Shown here one piece after another: positions 8,573-17,280 of a stretch of 40,315 bases of DNA (its first letter is position 1; each line of letters opens with the position of its first letter). Both the position numbers and the translations under genes were made by a program. The DNA is taken from the NCBI GenBank assembly GCA_048887165.1, contig JBHLJZ010000024.1, positions 1 through 40,315 on the forward strand. The letters are read 5' to 3'. A model generated the notes under the pieces. It was not told where the DNA came from and did not search any database. It worked only from the letters and a program-made list of their open reading frames with translations. The DNA is from SOKP01 sp048887165 (GTDB lineage Archaea; Asgardarchaeota; Lokiarchaeia; Sigyniarchaeales; SOKP01).

Positions 8573-9223
8573 ATGAAACAAGAAGAATCGTTAGAAAAGT
8601 TAAAGAGCGCGATTTTAGAGGGTAATCCAAATAAAGCAATTGAATTGGTTAATAATTCTATTAAAATGGGAATAGAAGTCAAAGAGATTTTGAATAAAGC
8701 AATTCTTAAAGCTGCTGAAGAAGCTGGGAATTTATATGAAAATGATGAATATTTTCTTCCTGATTTGTTAATGACTGGTGATGCCATTAACGCTGCTACT
8801 GAAACATTAAAGAATTCATTAAATGAAACATTTGTAATAGAATCTAAAGGTACTATATTAATTGGTACGGTAGAAGGTGATATCCATGATATAGGTAAGA
8901 GTTTGGTAATCTCATTATTACAAGGGCAAGGTTTTGACATTGTTGATTTAGGATCAGATGTTCCACCAGAAGAGTTTCTTCGAAAAGCAAAAGAAATAAA
9001 TCCAACTCTGATAGGATTGAGCGGATTAATGACAATGAGCATCTCTAAAATGGTAGAAACAGTTAACTTACTTAAGAGTGAAAATATAAAGTCTCTAATA
9101 ATCGTTGGTGGTGGAATTTTATCAAAACAATCCTGTGAAATGATAGGAGCAGATGAATTTGCCAAAGATGGCTGGGAAGGTGTTAAAAAAATAAATAATT
9201 TAATTCGAATCAAAAAGGTGTAA
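8573..9223 (+). CDS. Methyltransferase corrinoid protein (B12-binding, MtbC/MttC-like)
   Basis: 216 residues, the usual size of a dedicated corrinoid shuttle protein. Residues 1-88 form the helical B12-binding-2 cap. Residues about 92-216 form the cobalamin-binding Rossmann-like domain with GDIHDIGKS (102-110), where H105 is the lower axial cobalt ligand, followed by LGSDVPPEEF, GLSGLM and VGGGILS. In the MtaC/MtbC/MttC family the cobalamin carries a methyl group between a substrate-specific methyltransferase and a second one that passes it to a C1 carrier. The UroD-type methyltransferase starts 7 bp downstream, so the two are almost certainly co-transcribed. No MttB/MtaB/MtmB-type substrate methyltransferase or corrinoid-reducing activator occurs in the window. 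An 18-bp palindrome lies upstream. Confidence 0.9.
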   Translation: MKQEESLEKLKSAILEGNPNKAIELVNNSIKMGIEVKEILNKAILKAAEEAGNLYENDEYFLPDLLMTGDAINAATETLKNSLNETFVIESKGTILIGTVEGDIHDIGKSLVISLLQGQGFDIVDLGSDVPPEEFLRKAKEINPTLIGLSGLMTMSISKMVETVNLLKSENIKSLIIVGGGILSKQSCEMIGADEFAKDGWEGVKKINNLIRIKKV

Positions 9224-9230
9224 TAATAAA

Positions 9231-10310
9231 TTGGTTAAAGATTGGATCGCTTCTGTAAATAGAATTTTTAGGACAATATCAGGATCTAAAAGAGTTGATA
9301 AAGTTCCATTTCTTGCATTCGCTGGGGAACAAATCATTTGTCGAGTAACCGGAAAAACTGTGAAAGAATTATATAGTTCACCAAAGGTCTATGCTAATTC
9401 TATTATTAACACTTTTGAGTTTTTGAATACCGATTCTATAAATGTTCCGAGTGCCTATGCAGGACCAAGTGAAGCTTTAGCATTTGCGGAAGCCAACAAC
9501 AAATTAGATGCAATTAAATGGTTTGATTATCAACCTTTAATGTGTACACAAGGAGCAATTTGTAAATCTGAAGAAGATATTGACAAACTGGAAATTCCAG
9601 ATCATAGTAAGAATAATTTATGGAAAAATTCTTTACTAACTGCAAAAATGATTAATGAAAAAATTAAATTTCCCCAGGTAATGAGCTTAAGTATATGGTC
9701 TGTTGTCCAAGAGTTACGTGGCATAGAGGCCTATAAAGATATGCGCCGAAATCCGGATTTGTTATTAAAATTGTGCGAAAAAATCTATGAATCTCAAATG
9801 GATATTTATGAGAATTGGCTTGAAATTGTAGGTATGCCGCCTAATGTTTTTATTGCAGGGTACGCATTTAACCGTCATATGATGAGTTTTCAAGATTCTA
9901 TGCGCTATGAAGGGCAATTTATTAAGAGGATGATGGATAAAATAAAAGTTCCTTTTATGCTTCATAATTGTGGAACTGCACCATATTTTACAGAAGTCGT
10001 TAAGGAAATCAATTTTATTGCGGTTAATGGTAGTCATCCGTTAGATATTGAATATTGGATTGATTTTAAAAAGAAGTATCCAAAAATAGCAATTATAGGT
10101 GCTAATATTGATGTAAGTAGAGAAATGCTTACAGGAACTCCTTCTGATATTGAAAAAAAAGTAAAAGAAAATATTTTAAACTTAGCTCCCGGAGGTAGAT
10201 ATATTTGTTGCCCAGTTTGTAGCTTACCGTGGGGAGTACCAATTCCCAATATCTTAGCCATTCCACAAGCAATTGAGAAATACGGACATTATCCTATAAA
10301 AATAAATTAA
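9231..10310 (+). CDS. UroD-family corrinoid methyltransferase (MtaA/MtbA-like)
   Basis: 359 residues. The TTG start at 9231 is supported by GGTG at 9217-9220 and by close coupling to the corrinoid gene. The fold family is uroporphyrinogen decarboxylase/methylcobamide methyltransferase. The zinc-binding signature of the methyltransferase branch is visible: HNCGT (H245, C247) and, near the C-terminus, the cysteine cluster ICCPVCSLP (C326, C327, C330) with GVPIPNI, equivalent to the terminal Cys/'P-x-x-N' block of MtaA/MtbA. It probably transfers methyl from the adjacent corrinoid protein to a thiol or pterin acceptor. Coenzyme M is the acceptor in methanogens, but here the acceptor is unknown. 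True heme-pathway UroD is unlikely because of the zinc ligands and the corrinoid partner. Confidence 0.85.
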   Translation: MVKDWIASVNRIFRTISGSKRVDKVPFLAFAGEQIICRVTGKTVKELYSSPKVYANSIINTFEFLNTDSINVPSAYAGPSEALAFAEANNKLDAIKWFDYQPLMCTQGAICKSEEDIDKLEIPDHSKNNLWKNSLLTAKMINEKIKFPQVMSLSIWSVVQELRGIEAYKDMRRNPDLLLKLCEKIYESQMDIYENWLEIVGMPPNVFIAGYAFNRHMMSFQDSMRYEGQFIKRMMDKIKVPFMLHNCGTAPYFTEVVKEINFIAVNGSHPLDIEYWIDFKKKYPKIAIIGANIDVSREMLTGTPSDIEKKVKENILNLAPGGRYICCPVCSLPWGVPIPNILAIPQAIEKYGHYPIKIN

Positions 10311-10361
10311 AATTAGCATTAGGAATATAATATGATGAAATGGGAAAAACATAAATTCGGC

Positions 10362-10550
10362 TTAAATTTGAAAAGAGTCATAAATATTCTTAACATTAAT
10401 CGCAAATTCCTTACAAATAACATATAACACGTTCAATTTAGAGAATTCTTTGAGATCTTGTTGTTTTTTAGCAATTAGATGCTCAATTTCTCTTATTGAT
10501 AACCCAGTTTGTTTACTGATATTACTAATATAAATATCCTTAAGTTCCAT
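10362..10550 (-). CDS. Small stand-alone helical protein resembling the N-terminal domain of archaeal RPA-type proteins
   Basis: 62 residues from ATG at 10550. The pattern ISKQTGLSIREIEHLIAKKQ followed by a second helix pair and a C-terminal helix resembles the small helical domain often found at the N-terminus of archaeal single-strand-binding (RPA-like) proteins ('K-x-T-G-L-S-x-x-E-I-x-x-x-I-x-x-K'). Here it stands alone, without an OB-fold. It could be a nucleic-acid-associated adaptor or a small regulator. It is convergent with the UroD-type methyltransferase gene. The similarity is recalled, not computed. Confidence 0.5.
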   Translation of the reverse strand: MELKDIYISNISKQTGLSIREIEHLIAKKQQDLKEFSKLNVLYVICKEFAINVKNIYDSFQI

Positions 10551-10854
10551 TTTCTCATAAATTAAACCATGTGTTGATATTTATTCTAAAATAGTATCTA
10601 AATAGCACACCTTTTCTTCAATTAATTTAAAAATTAAGTTCGAGGATTGGAAGTGTATATCATCAAAAGATCGCTATATTCCTATTTTTTATACCCTTTA
10701 ACTCTAAGTTAAACAAAATTAAAAAAATTATAAAGTAATTCCTTGAATAACACTTCAATTTATTAATGACATAAATATACTAAATATTACATATTATTCA
10801 TCAAAAGAAATTAAAATTGATTATTTAGAGAGTGACCGGTATTAGATCTCACCT
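10551..10854. other. Intergenic stretch with no recognisable gene
   Basis: 304 bp of AT-rich DNA between two minus-strand genes. A minus-strand open stretch of about 30 codons (about 10580-10670) has no start codon. A T-rich tract (tattttttatac, about 10680-10691) is present. Nothing else was seen. Confidence 0.3.
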
Positions 10855-12306
10855 TTAGTAAAAGAATCTCCAATCGTTTCGTTCTAATCTTCCCCAAAAT
10901 CTTATTACAAATTTTGCAGATTCAACATTATTCTTCATATATTCTTTTAACTGAAGTAAAAGATCCTCTTTTCCGAATTTTAGTATTGGAAAAAGAGCTA
11001 ATTTTTTTAACGCTTCTTCTTCCAAATTTTTAAAGTTTTCAAAACAATACGGTGTTAAATCCTCTCTTTTTAAGTCAATAATTAGTTTTAAAATCATTTC
11101 CTTTATCTCTTTGATTTTATTTAAATTATGTTCTGATTTTTCGAATATTTCCAAAAATCTAATGAATTCATTTTTTGATTTTTGCCACTCATCAAGAAGC
11201 TCGGGATTATTAATGAAAAATTCTCGAATAAAGTCTAAATTCCATTTACCCCCCTCATTTAAAAAAGTTATAATCATCTCTTCATTAATAAGATTTGATT
11301 CTTGCATCTCTGTAATAAGGTTTCCATCAATTATTTGATACTTTTTTACATATTCAATGATCAATTCCTTCCAATTTTCTATAATTTCTTTTAGTACTAA
11401 GATTGACTTCAATATGTCCGAAATTAAGCGAGGATTCTTTGTTTCTTTTAACTTTTTTAACAGTATCGACTTAAACTTTTCATTACTTTTATAAGTTTTA
11501 GCAATTTGGTCTAATGAATCAAAGGGGTATTCCAAAGATTCTACAAACTTTATTGTTTCTTCTTCAAGAGCAAGACCTAATATAGCTCCCACTTTAAAAA
11601 TACTTTTCTGTAACTCCCATTTTTTATTAGTTATCTCTTGATAATTACTCGTATCTTCTTTAATCTCATTTAAATAGATTCTAAATAGCTTTGTTATAGT
11701 ATCTTTTTGCTTTAATTCAATAATTTGACCTAAGTTTTCAAATGCATTTATTATATGAGCTTTTATATAGAAATCATCCTTGTTAATAGTTTTAGAATAC
11801 TCTAAAATTAGTGACTCTATTGAAGAATCTGGGTATTTTGCTAAGACATTTTCTAATAACTCTGCAATGACATTATCTATCCCATTTTCAAAAGTTTTAA
11901 TATATTTGAAAACAGGTTCAAATACTAGAGAATTATCTAACTCGCAAATTCTTCTTATATGGTGTTCTCTTAAAGAGCTTTGGATTTCAGATGAGCCACC
12001 ATAATATACTATTTCTCTTTTATCATTTAAAATATCTAGGATGATTTTCTGAATTTTTAATATCTTTTCTTCTTGATCAACATGGCTCTCTTTTATAATA
12101 TGATATAACCCTAAAAAACCCCAAGCTCTCAATATTACATCATTACTATCAAAAAGCTCGAAAAAAAAGTTCAAATCTCTCCTGTCAACTATGGGTTTGA
12201 AGATCTTTTTAAAAGTAGATTTTAGTTCCTCTTTTGGGCTACCTTCTATTGGAGAATAACCCTTTTTTAATTTATTAATAATTTTTTCTTTGTACGACAT
12301 ATTCAT
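10855..12306 (-). CDS. Helical-repeat (HEAT/ARM-like) protein of unknown function
   Basis: 483 residues, almost entirely predicted amphipathic helix, rich in Lys, Glu, Ile and Leu. It has no signal peptide, membrane segment or catalytic motif. Helix pairs such as 'NDVILRAWGFLGLYHIIKE' near residue 60 and 'KAHIINAFENLGQIIEL' near residue 185 look like HEAT-type alpha-solenoid units. Such proteins generally serve as scaffolds for protein interaction. Two ATG codons (12306 and 12300) could start it. The sequence cannot be assigned to a named family. Confidence 0.6.
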   Translation of the reverse strand: MNMSYKEKIINKLKKGYSPIEGSPKEELKSTFKKIFKPIVDRRDLNFFFELFDSNDVILRAWGFLGLYHIIKESHVDQEEKILKIQKIILDILNDKREIVYYGGSSEIQSSLREHHIRRICELDNSLVFEPVFKYIKTFENGIDNVIAELLENVLAKYPDSSIESLILEYSKTINKDDFYIKAHIINAFENLGQIIELKQKDTITKLFRIYLNEIKEDTSNYQEITNKKWELQKSIFKVGAILGLALEEETIKFVESLEYPFDSLDQIAKTYKSNEKFKSILLKKLKETKNPRLISDILKSILVLKEIIENWKELIIEYVKKYQIIDGNLITEMQESNLINEEMIITFLNEGGKWNLDFIREFFINNPELLDEWQKSKNEFIRFLEIFEKSEHNLNKIKEIKEMILKLIIDLKREDLTPYCFENFKNLEEEALKKLALFPILKFGKEDLLLQLKEYMKNNVESAKFVIRFWGRLERNDWRFFY

Positions 12307-12444
12307 CTGAACTTTATTAAACTAATTATATTAGTTTCCTTTTCAATTTTTCACTATTCTTGATATTTTATCTTTTAAATTAGAATTGCACAATATTTTT
12401 ATTTTGAATCTGTCTAATAAGTGTTAGAATTTTGGGTGAATTAA

Positions 12445-12717
12445 ATGTCTTATTCAGTAGAAAGTGAAAAACTTCAAAAGTTTGTAGTTGCAGTTAAATA
12501 TCTTCAATTTATCTTCCTTGCAATTCTTTTTTACGGTATAGCTATGTTGAGTTATGATTTAGTAAAATTGATACCTGATGTTGCTATCTCTGCTTGGTCC
12601 ATAGGTTGTACTGTTTTCGGAGGTGAAGGTGCAATAGTATCATATTTTATAATCAGATCCACCGAAAAGAAAATTGAAAAATTAGTCAAAAAAGGAAAGA
12701 AATTGAATGAAAGATGA
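12445..12717 (+). CDS. Small two-span membrane protein
   Basis: 90 residues from ATG at 12445. Hydrophobic segments at about 18-36 and 48-70 are followed by a lysine-rich cytosolic tail. The last 11 bp overlap the start of the next gene, so the pair is translationally coupled. No family recognised. Confidence 0.55.
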   Translation: MSYSVESEKLQKFVVAVKYLQFIFLAILFYGIAMLSYDLVKLIPDVAISAWSIGCTVFGGEGAIVSYFIIRSTEKKIEKLVKKGKKLNER

Positions 12718-13009
12718 AGATCTTAAAGATGAATTAAGAAAATTAAGAATACAAGCAAAAAATCAAGTGATAATTTTATTACTTTCGTTAATTTTAGTCT
12801 TTTTGTGGTTTACTTTTTTTTCTTGGACTTTAAACACCCCAACTTTTAGTAGTGAAGCAACTTATCATGCTGCAGAAGCTCTTGGCATCGACATAAATTC
12901 TCTGATCCCTATAACATTATTTATTGCTTTGGTTTTTACTTTTTTTTATATTATAATTCTTAAAAAACATTCTCCACGTTTTAAAGATAAATCCCCTAAA
13001 ATTAAGTAA
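12707..13009 (+). CDS. Small two-span membrane protein, coupled to the preceding gene
   Basis: 100 residues. A charged N-terminal helix (about 1-18) precedes two hydrophobic spans at about 20-42 and 66-86, with a basic tail. It begins inside the 3' end of the previous ORF, an 11-bp overlap. The pair has matching size and topology and may form a heteromeric membrane complex, which is an inference. The secreted FG-GAP protein follows 84 bp downstream. Confidence 0.55.
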   Translation: MKDEDLKDELRKLRIQAKNQVIILLLSLILVFLWFTFFSWTLNTPTFSSEATYHAAEALGIDINSLIPITLFIALVFTFFYIIILKKHSPRFKDKSPKIK

Positions 13010-13093
13010 TTATTTTCCAAAAAACCTTTTTTATAATCAAACTAAATCTATTAGCATAATGCTTAAATAGAAAAACGAGGAATAACAATAATT

Positions 13094-14482
13094 ATGAAAT
13101 TGAGATTAAAAATATCAATAAAAATAATTGTTACATTATTTATTTTTACTTCTTTAATACTGTCTTTTACCACTTTCAGTAGAACAGATACAAATTCAGG
13201 AATGATCTTTGCATATAAAGAAACTGAAGGGAGAACATGGAGTGCTTGGGTTATGGATGACGTAAATGGAGATGGATGGCGTGAGATAGGAATATGCGGT
13301 GCTATTTATACTAAAGCTCTTGATGTGAATCCATCACATAATGGTCCAAAAGAGATATGGGATCAATGGGGATTACACCACGAAGTTTTATGGGGATGTG
13401 ATTCAGGTGTTGATGCAAACGGGGATGGAATTACAGAACAATTGGTGTTTGAAGCCGTTTGGAATAATCATTACCTTCTTGATGGAGAAAGTGGTATTGC
13501 TTTAGAAAGCCCCGATGAAGAAGATAGGAGATACGGATTTTTTTGGCCAATTATAGATTGTGGTTTTGGTTCAGAATTCGATCTGAATGGTAATGGCGTT
13601 AATGACTACTTTATCGTTGGTATCGATTACACCCCTAGATCTATTGTTCAATGTGTTGAAAGTGTTAATGCGACAGTAATCTGGGAATTTGAAATTGAAC
13701 AAGGCTCGAATGGGATAAGATCTATAGTAATTAATTCAACTCAACATATTTTAGTGGTTTCTGGATTTTTACAAGTATTAACAGTTGATGGAATTGAAAA
13801 ATGGAATAGAACAGGTAGTGGATGGGGGACTGATATCATTCCAAATGGAGCGGGTTCAGGTTCAGATGCAATTATAACTAATATTGGAGGATCGGTTATC
13901 TTGATAAATAGTTCAGATAATACTCTAATTTGGTCTAAATCTATTGATGCTCATTCCTTACATTATATAGGTGATATAAATAATGATGGATCAGGTGATT
14001 TTGGTGGCCTTTATTCTACAGGTGACAAAGTAGGTGTATATTCTGGCACTGATGGTACATTAATTCGAAATCATACTGCTCAAACCCTTTTAAATTATAT
14101 GCACGGAGTTATCTATTGTGGGGATGTTAATGGAGATGGATATGATGATTATGGGATTTTTGGGGACTTTTACCCTCATGAAGTATTTTCAGGTATTAAT
14201 GGATCTCAATTGATTTCGATCACTGGAGAACATTTTCAGGGAGCTGAAGAAATGTATTTAGTACCTGATATTAATGGGAATGGTACTCCTGATATAATGC
14301 TTTTTAATGGAGGTATAGCCGCAGTAGAAGGAAGTTATCAAGGAGAAGTTGATTTAGCCTATAAAGAAGGTCAAGAAGGGTCAATTGATGGATATCACTT
14401 AATAATTATAATTTCAGTAATCTCTACTATTAGTATAATCATTTACTATAAAATCAGAAATTTTAACACTAAAAAGTTTTGA
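13094..14482 (+). CDS. Secreted, membrane-anchored FG-GAP/VCBS-like beta-propeller protein with calcium-loop motifs
   Basis: 462 residues. The N-terminus is a signal peptide (basic start, hydrophobic core about 9-27). The body carries at least six DxNxDG-type loops, e.g. DVNGDGWREIG, DANGDGITEQL, DLNGNGVNDYF, DINNDGSGDFG, DVNGDGYDDYG and DINGNGTPDIM. These are typical calcium-binding loops of FG-GAP/integrin-alpha-like propellers. A hydrophobic segment near 435-452 followed by basic residues anchors the C-terminus. The protein is therefore probably displayed outside the cell, perhaps for adhesion or polysaccharide binding. The ligand is unknown. ATG start at 13094. Confidence 0.72.
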   Translation: MKLRLKISIKIIVTLFIFTSLILSFTTFSRTDTNSGMIFAYKETEGRTWSAWVMDDVNGDGWREIGICGAIYTKALDVNPSHNGPKEIWDQWGLHHEVLWGCDSGVDANGDGITEQLVFEAVWNNHYLLDGESGIALESPDEEDRRYGFFWPIIDCGFGSEFDLNGNGVNDYFIVGIDYTPRSIVQCVESVNATVIWEFEIEQGSNGIRSIVINSTQHILVVSGFLQVLTVDGIEKWNRTGSGWGTDIIPNGAGSGSDAIITNIGGSVILINSSDNTLIWSKSIDAHSLHYIGDINNDGSGDFGGLYSTGDKVGVYSGTDGTLIRNHTAQTLLNYMHGVIYCGDVNGDGYDDYGIFGDFYPHEVFSGINGSQLISITGEHFQGAEEMYLVPDINGNGTPDIMLFNGGIAAVEGSYQGEVDLAYKEGQEGSIDGYHLIIIISVISTISIIIYYKIRNFNTKKF

Positions 14483-14496
14483 ATAAAACTATTTAT

Positions 14497-14745
14497 TCAA
14501 CTATTTTTTTTTGAGATTCTAAATGCTATTAATACTAATATAATACCCAGTATAAGAAAAGACATAGAATTGAAAACTTCAGCTGCTTCAGCTCTCCAAA
14601 AAATATCAATATCTATAGCTTCTGGCTTAAAACCAAGTATATAATGGAAATTTATTTCACTTATAAAAGATAAAATAATTAACAAAATCCCGGTAAATAA
14701 AATAACTCTTTCTGCTAAATGAAAACGCTTGGTTTTATGATTCAT
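14497..14745 (-). CDS. Small two-span membrane protein
   Basis: 82 residues from ATG at 14745. Two hydrophobic segments (about 14-34 and 58-76) flank an acidic, aromatic loop. No family recognised. It is convergent with the FG-GAP gene, with only 14 bp between stop codons. Confidence 0.5.
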   Translation of the reverse strand: MNHKTKRFHLAERVILFTGILLIILSFISEINFHYILGFKPEAIDIDIFWRAEAAEVFNSMSFLILGIILVLIAFRISKKNS

Positions 14746-14826
14746 GATAATTATTTGAATTTATTTGATCTTATATTTTTTGCTAGTAAAATATATAAAT
14801 CGAAAAAGAGAAAAGAGATCTCTATT

Positions 14827-15699
14827 TCAAATGATATTAGAGCGATGATATAATTTATCTTGAATTTTATTTTTTATTTCTATTGTTACATTCTTAACAA
14901 TCTCTTCCGGAATGTTCTCTAGATATTCGGTTAATTCGTTTTGAATAATTGGGTCTATTTCTATTATCAATTTTTCAATCAAGCCGCTACTTTCTAAATA
15001 AAACTTTCTATATATCTCTCGATACCTATAATTAAATTTTTTAAGCCAAATTTTTCCCTTAATTTCAAGCGAGTTAATAACTTTTCTTGCCTTAGTTTCA
15101 TTGAAGTTTTCAAATTCATATTCATACTTTATTAGTATTTCTTCAAAATGATTTAGAATCTCTTTTTTCTTCTTAGGAGTTAAATCGGTATTTGAATTTA
15201 GAAAAATAATAATTATAAATTTTTCAAATAGGAAATAGATCTGAATTTTTATGTTTGAACCGTAAATTTCAAGATTAGAGAGATTTTTGATATTCGTTTG
15301 TCCAGCAAAGATTTTAAAAGAGCTAAAATACATAGAGATAAGATCAATTTCTAACAAATTTTTATCTTCATTAGATAAATAAGATGTTATTGGTCCATAA
15401 TTGCTTTTCTCTTTATCATTATATTCATAAACAGTTATTGTGTTTCCATATTGATCAGCAATAATAATCCCTATTACAGGAGGTATTTCATTAAAGTTAT
15501 ATGAATCATAAGAAATATTAATCAGTTGTTCTTCAATTATATCTTGTTTTTCCTTTATATCTCTATATGCCTTCATAAAACAATTTAACTCTTCTTTCTT
15601 GAAATATAACACTATATACAAAATATAACTATAAAGAAATAAGAGAGTGAAAATTTTTAAAATGGCTTTGTTTCGTTTATTTAATAGGTGTTTGATCAA
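14827..15699 (-). CDS. Membrane-anchored protein with a longin/roadblock-like domain
   Basis: 290 residues. A single hydrophobic segment at about 12-32 is followed by a short charged helix (about 40-60), a possible linker coiled coil. Residues about 70-205 have the beta-beta-alpha-beta-beta-beta-alpha order of a longin/roadblock-like module. It opens with PPVIGIIIADQYGNTITVYEY, a form common in Asgard sensor-like domains, then FAGQTNI, IKIQIYFLFEKFIIIIFLN and a long helix. The remainder (about 210-290) is helical. Such domains bind or regulate small GTPases in eukaryotes. Here that role and the membrane tethering are inferences. If translation began at an internal methionine (residue 42) the anchor would be lost, but ATG at 15699 is in frame. 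Confidence 0.55.
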   Translation of the reverse strand: MIKHLLNKRNKAILKIFTLLFLYSYILYIVLYFKKEELNCFMKAYRDIKEKQDIIEEQLINISYDSYNFNEIPPVIGIIIADQYGNTITVYEYNDKEKSNYGPITSYLSNEDKNLLEIDLISMYFSSFKIFAGQTNIKNLSNLEIYGSNIKIQIYFLFEKFIIIIFLNSNTDLTPKKKKEILNHFEEILIKYEYEFENFNETKARKVINSLEIKGKIWLKKFNYRYREIYRKFYLESSGLIEKLIIEIDPIIQNELTEYLENIPEEIVKNVTIEIKNKIQDKLYHRSNII

Positions 15700-15851
15700 T
15701 TCCGACTCAATTCTTTCCCAAACTGGTAATAATTAAAGTCATATCTTAGTAGTCCTAATAATCGGATGGATCTTTCTCTAACTTTCTCAAACTCTTGTCT
15801 ATTAAATGTCTTAATTCTTGTTATTTATACTCCACAAAATTTTTAATTAAT

Positions 15852-16328
15852 TCATTTATTGTTTAATATTTCTTCGAGATGACTTTTAATTTCTATTTCC
15901 AAATTAGGATAAGCTGGTAGCCCCTTCTTAGTGCTACTGAAAAATTCTTTAATCAAATAATTTTCTAAATCTTCAGAATTTTTTAATTTTGAATCATAGA
16001 AATAAATTTGTAGCTTATTTTGCAGGAATTCAGTAAGAAAAACATATATCATCATATTAATTGAATCTTCAAGGCTGTTAGCACCAATTACAATAATAGT
16101 GTCGCCTCCAAATAAATTGCCTGAATAACTAAATATATTAGTATTGTTCCATCTTTCAATTTTATACTTTAAAAAGTTCAAGACACCTATAATTTCAGTA
16201 GGTTTTTTTTCTTTATTTATCTTAAAAACTATTCCCTGTTCAGATATATTTTCAAACTTTAACCTCAAAAATTTGATTTTTGTAGTTAGTTCATTATCTT
16301 TAGGATTAACTTTATTATCAATTGGCAT
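15852..16328 (-). CDS. Hypothetical protein
   Basis: 158 residues from ATG at 16328. It mixes strands and helices. The centre (GNLFGGDTIIVIGANSLED) and a long hydrophobic helix (MMIYVFLTEFLQ) suggest a small globular alpha/beta protein, conceivably a diverged roadblock-type domain, but I cannot assign it. It lies on the same strand as the longin-like gene 150 bp further on and may be functionally linked. Confidence 0.45.
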   Translation of the reverse strand: MPIDNKVNPKDNELTTKIKFLRLKFENISEQGIVFKINKEKKPTEIIGVLNFLKYKIERWNNTNIFSYSGNLFGGDTIIVIGANSLEDSINMMIYVFLTEFLQNKLQIYFYDSKLKNSEDLENYLIKEFFSSTKKGLPAYPNLEIEIKSHLEEILNNK

Positions 16329-16531
16329 ATTCTATTTACCATTCTCCGAAAAAAACTTCTAAAATTTCAACAGCAGTTCTTATAAATTCGGGATATAAAT
16401 TCCTTTATAAAACTATTAACAGGAACAAATTTTTCATTTTTAATAAACTAACTAATACTGTTAAATTTTATGGAAGAAATTATTTTAAAAATTGTAAAGT
16501 TTTAAAAAATATTCTTTTTTTTTTGATAATT

Positions 16532-17089
16532 GTGAAAAATCAAAATAAAAAACAATTTAATAAACCCCACTCTAAATTAGATTTTAAATTTATGTCTTTT
16601 TTCTTTAGAATTAGGGATATCTTTAAGCCACCTATTCAAAAGTTAATAAAAGCTGAACTAAAATATGGAGATGTTATACTCGATTATGGTTGCGGTCCAG
16701 GGAGTTATACACTTGTAGCAGCAGAAATAGTTGGCCCTACCGGTACAATCTATGCTGCTGATATTAATCCATTTGCCATTGAAAAAGTAAAATCCAAACT
16801 AGAGAAAAAACACTTGAATAATATTAAAACGACTACTACTGATTGTAAAACGGGATTAGATAAGAATTCTATAGATAAAATAATCTGTTTCGACACATTT
16901 CATGACATTAACGACAAGGACTGTGTATTACAAGAATTTTATAGAGTGTTAAAAACGAATGGATTGTTAGCATTGGATGATCATCATTTAAGTGAAGATA
17001 ATATTTTAAATGCCGTAACAAGTAAAAACTTCTTTAGATTACAAGAAAAGAAAGATAAGGTTTACCTTTTTACTAAAATTGAAAATTAA
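16532..17089 (+). CDS. Class I SAM-dependent methyltransferase
   Basis: 185 residues if begun at GTG 16532; a longer frame is open from 16322, but that stretch is lysine/isoleucine-rich and non-homologous in appearance. The chosen start gives the typical lead 'KPHSKLDFKFMSFFF-RIRD' of small archaeal methyltransferases. Motif I is ILDYGCGPGSYT, motif II is IYAADINP, and DKIICFDTFHDI and the post-III block RVLKTNGLLALDDHH follow, so the SAM-binding Rossmann core is complete. The substrate is unknown; quinone, lipid or protein are all possible for this Methyltransf_11/25-like group. ATG 16595 is the other candidate start. It is divergent from the hypothetical gene ending at 15852. Confidence 0.82.
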   Translation: MKNQNKKQFNKPHSKLDFKFMSFFFRIRDIFKPPIQKLIKAELKYGDVILDYGCGPGSYTLVAAEIVGPTGTIYAADINPFAIEKVKSKLEKKHLNNIKTTTTDCKTGLDKNSIDKIICFDTFHDINDKDCVLQEFYRVLKTNGLLALDDHHLSEDNILNAVTSKNFFRLQEKKDKVYLFTKIEN

Positions 17090-17280
17090 AAAACAGTTTT
17101 CGAAAACATTAATAATAAATAATCTTAGTTTTATAATTTTATTACTTTCTATATTTTAATCTTTCTTTTATTTTTTTATAGGGTTTAGGCTTTTGACTAT
17201 AAATGAAAATAATCAGAAAAGAAATTGAAAAAGCTTTAAATTCATTAGAGCCAAAATGGATGATCTTATTGTAGCTATTG

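Noticed and set aside
16322..16531. N-terminal extension of the SAM methyltransferase frame
   Set aside because: It overlaps the start of the divergent gene and is low-complexity; the homologous region starts at GTG 16532.
17097..17275. Possible 23-codon plus-strand ORF (MKIIRKEIEK...)
   Set aside because: Too short, no SD, no recognisable similarity.
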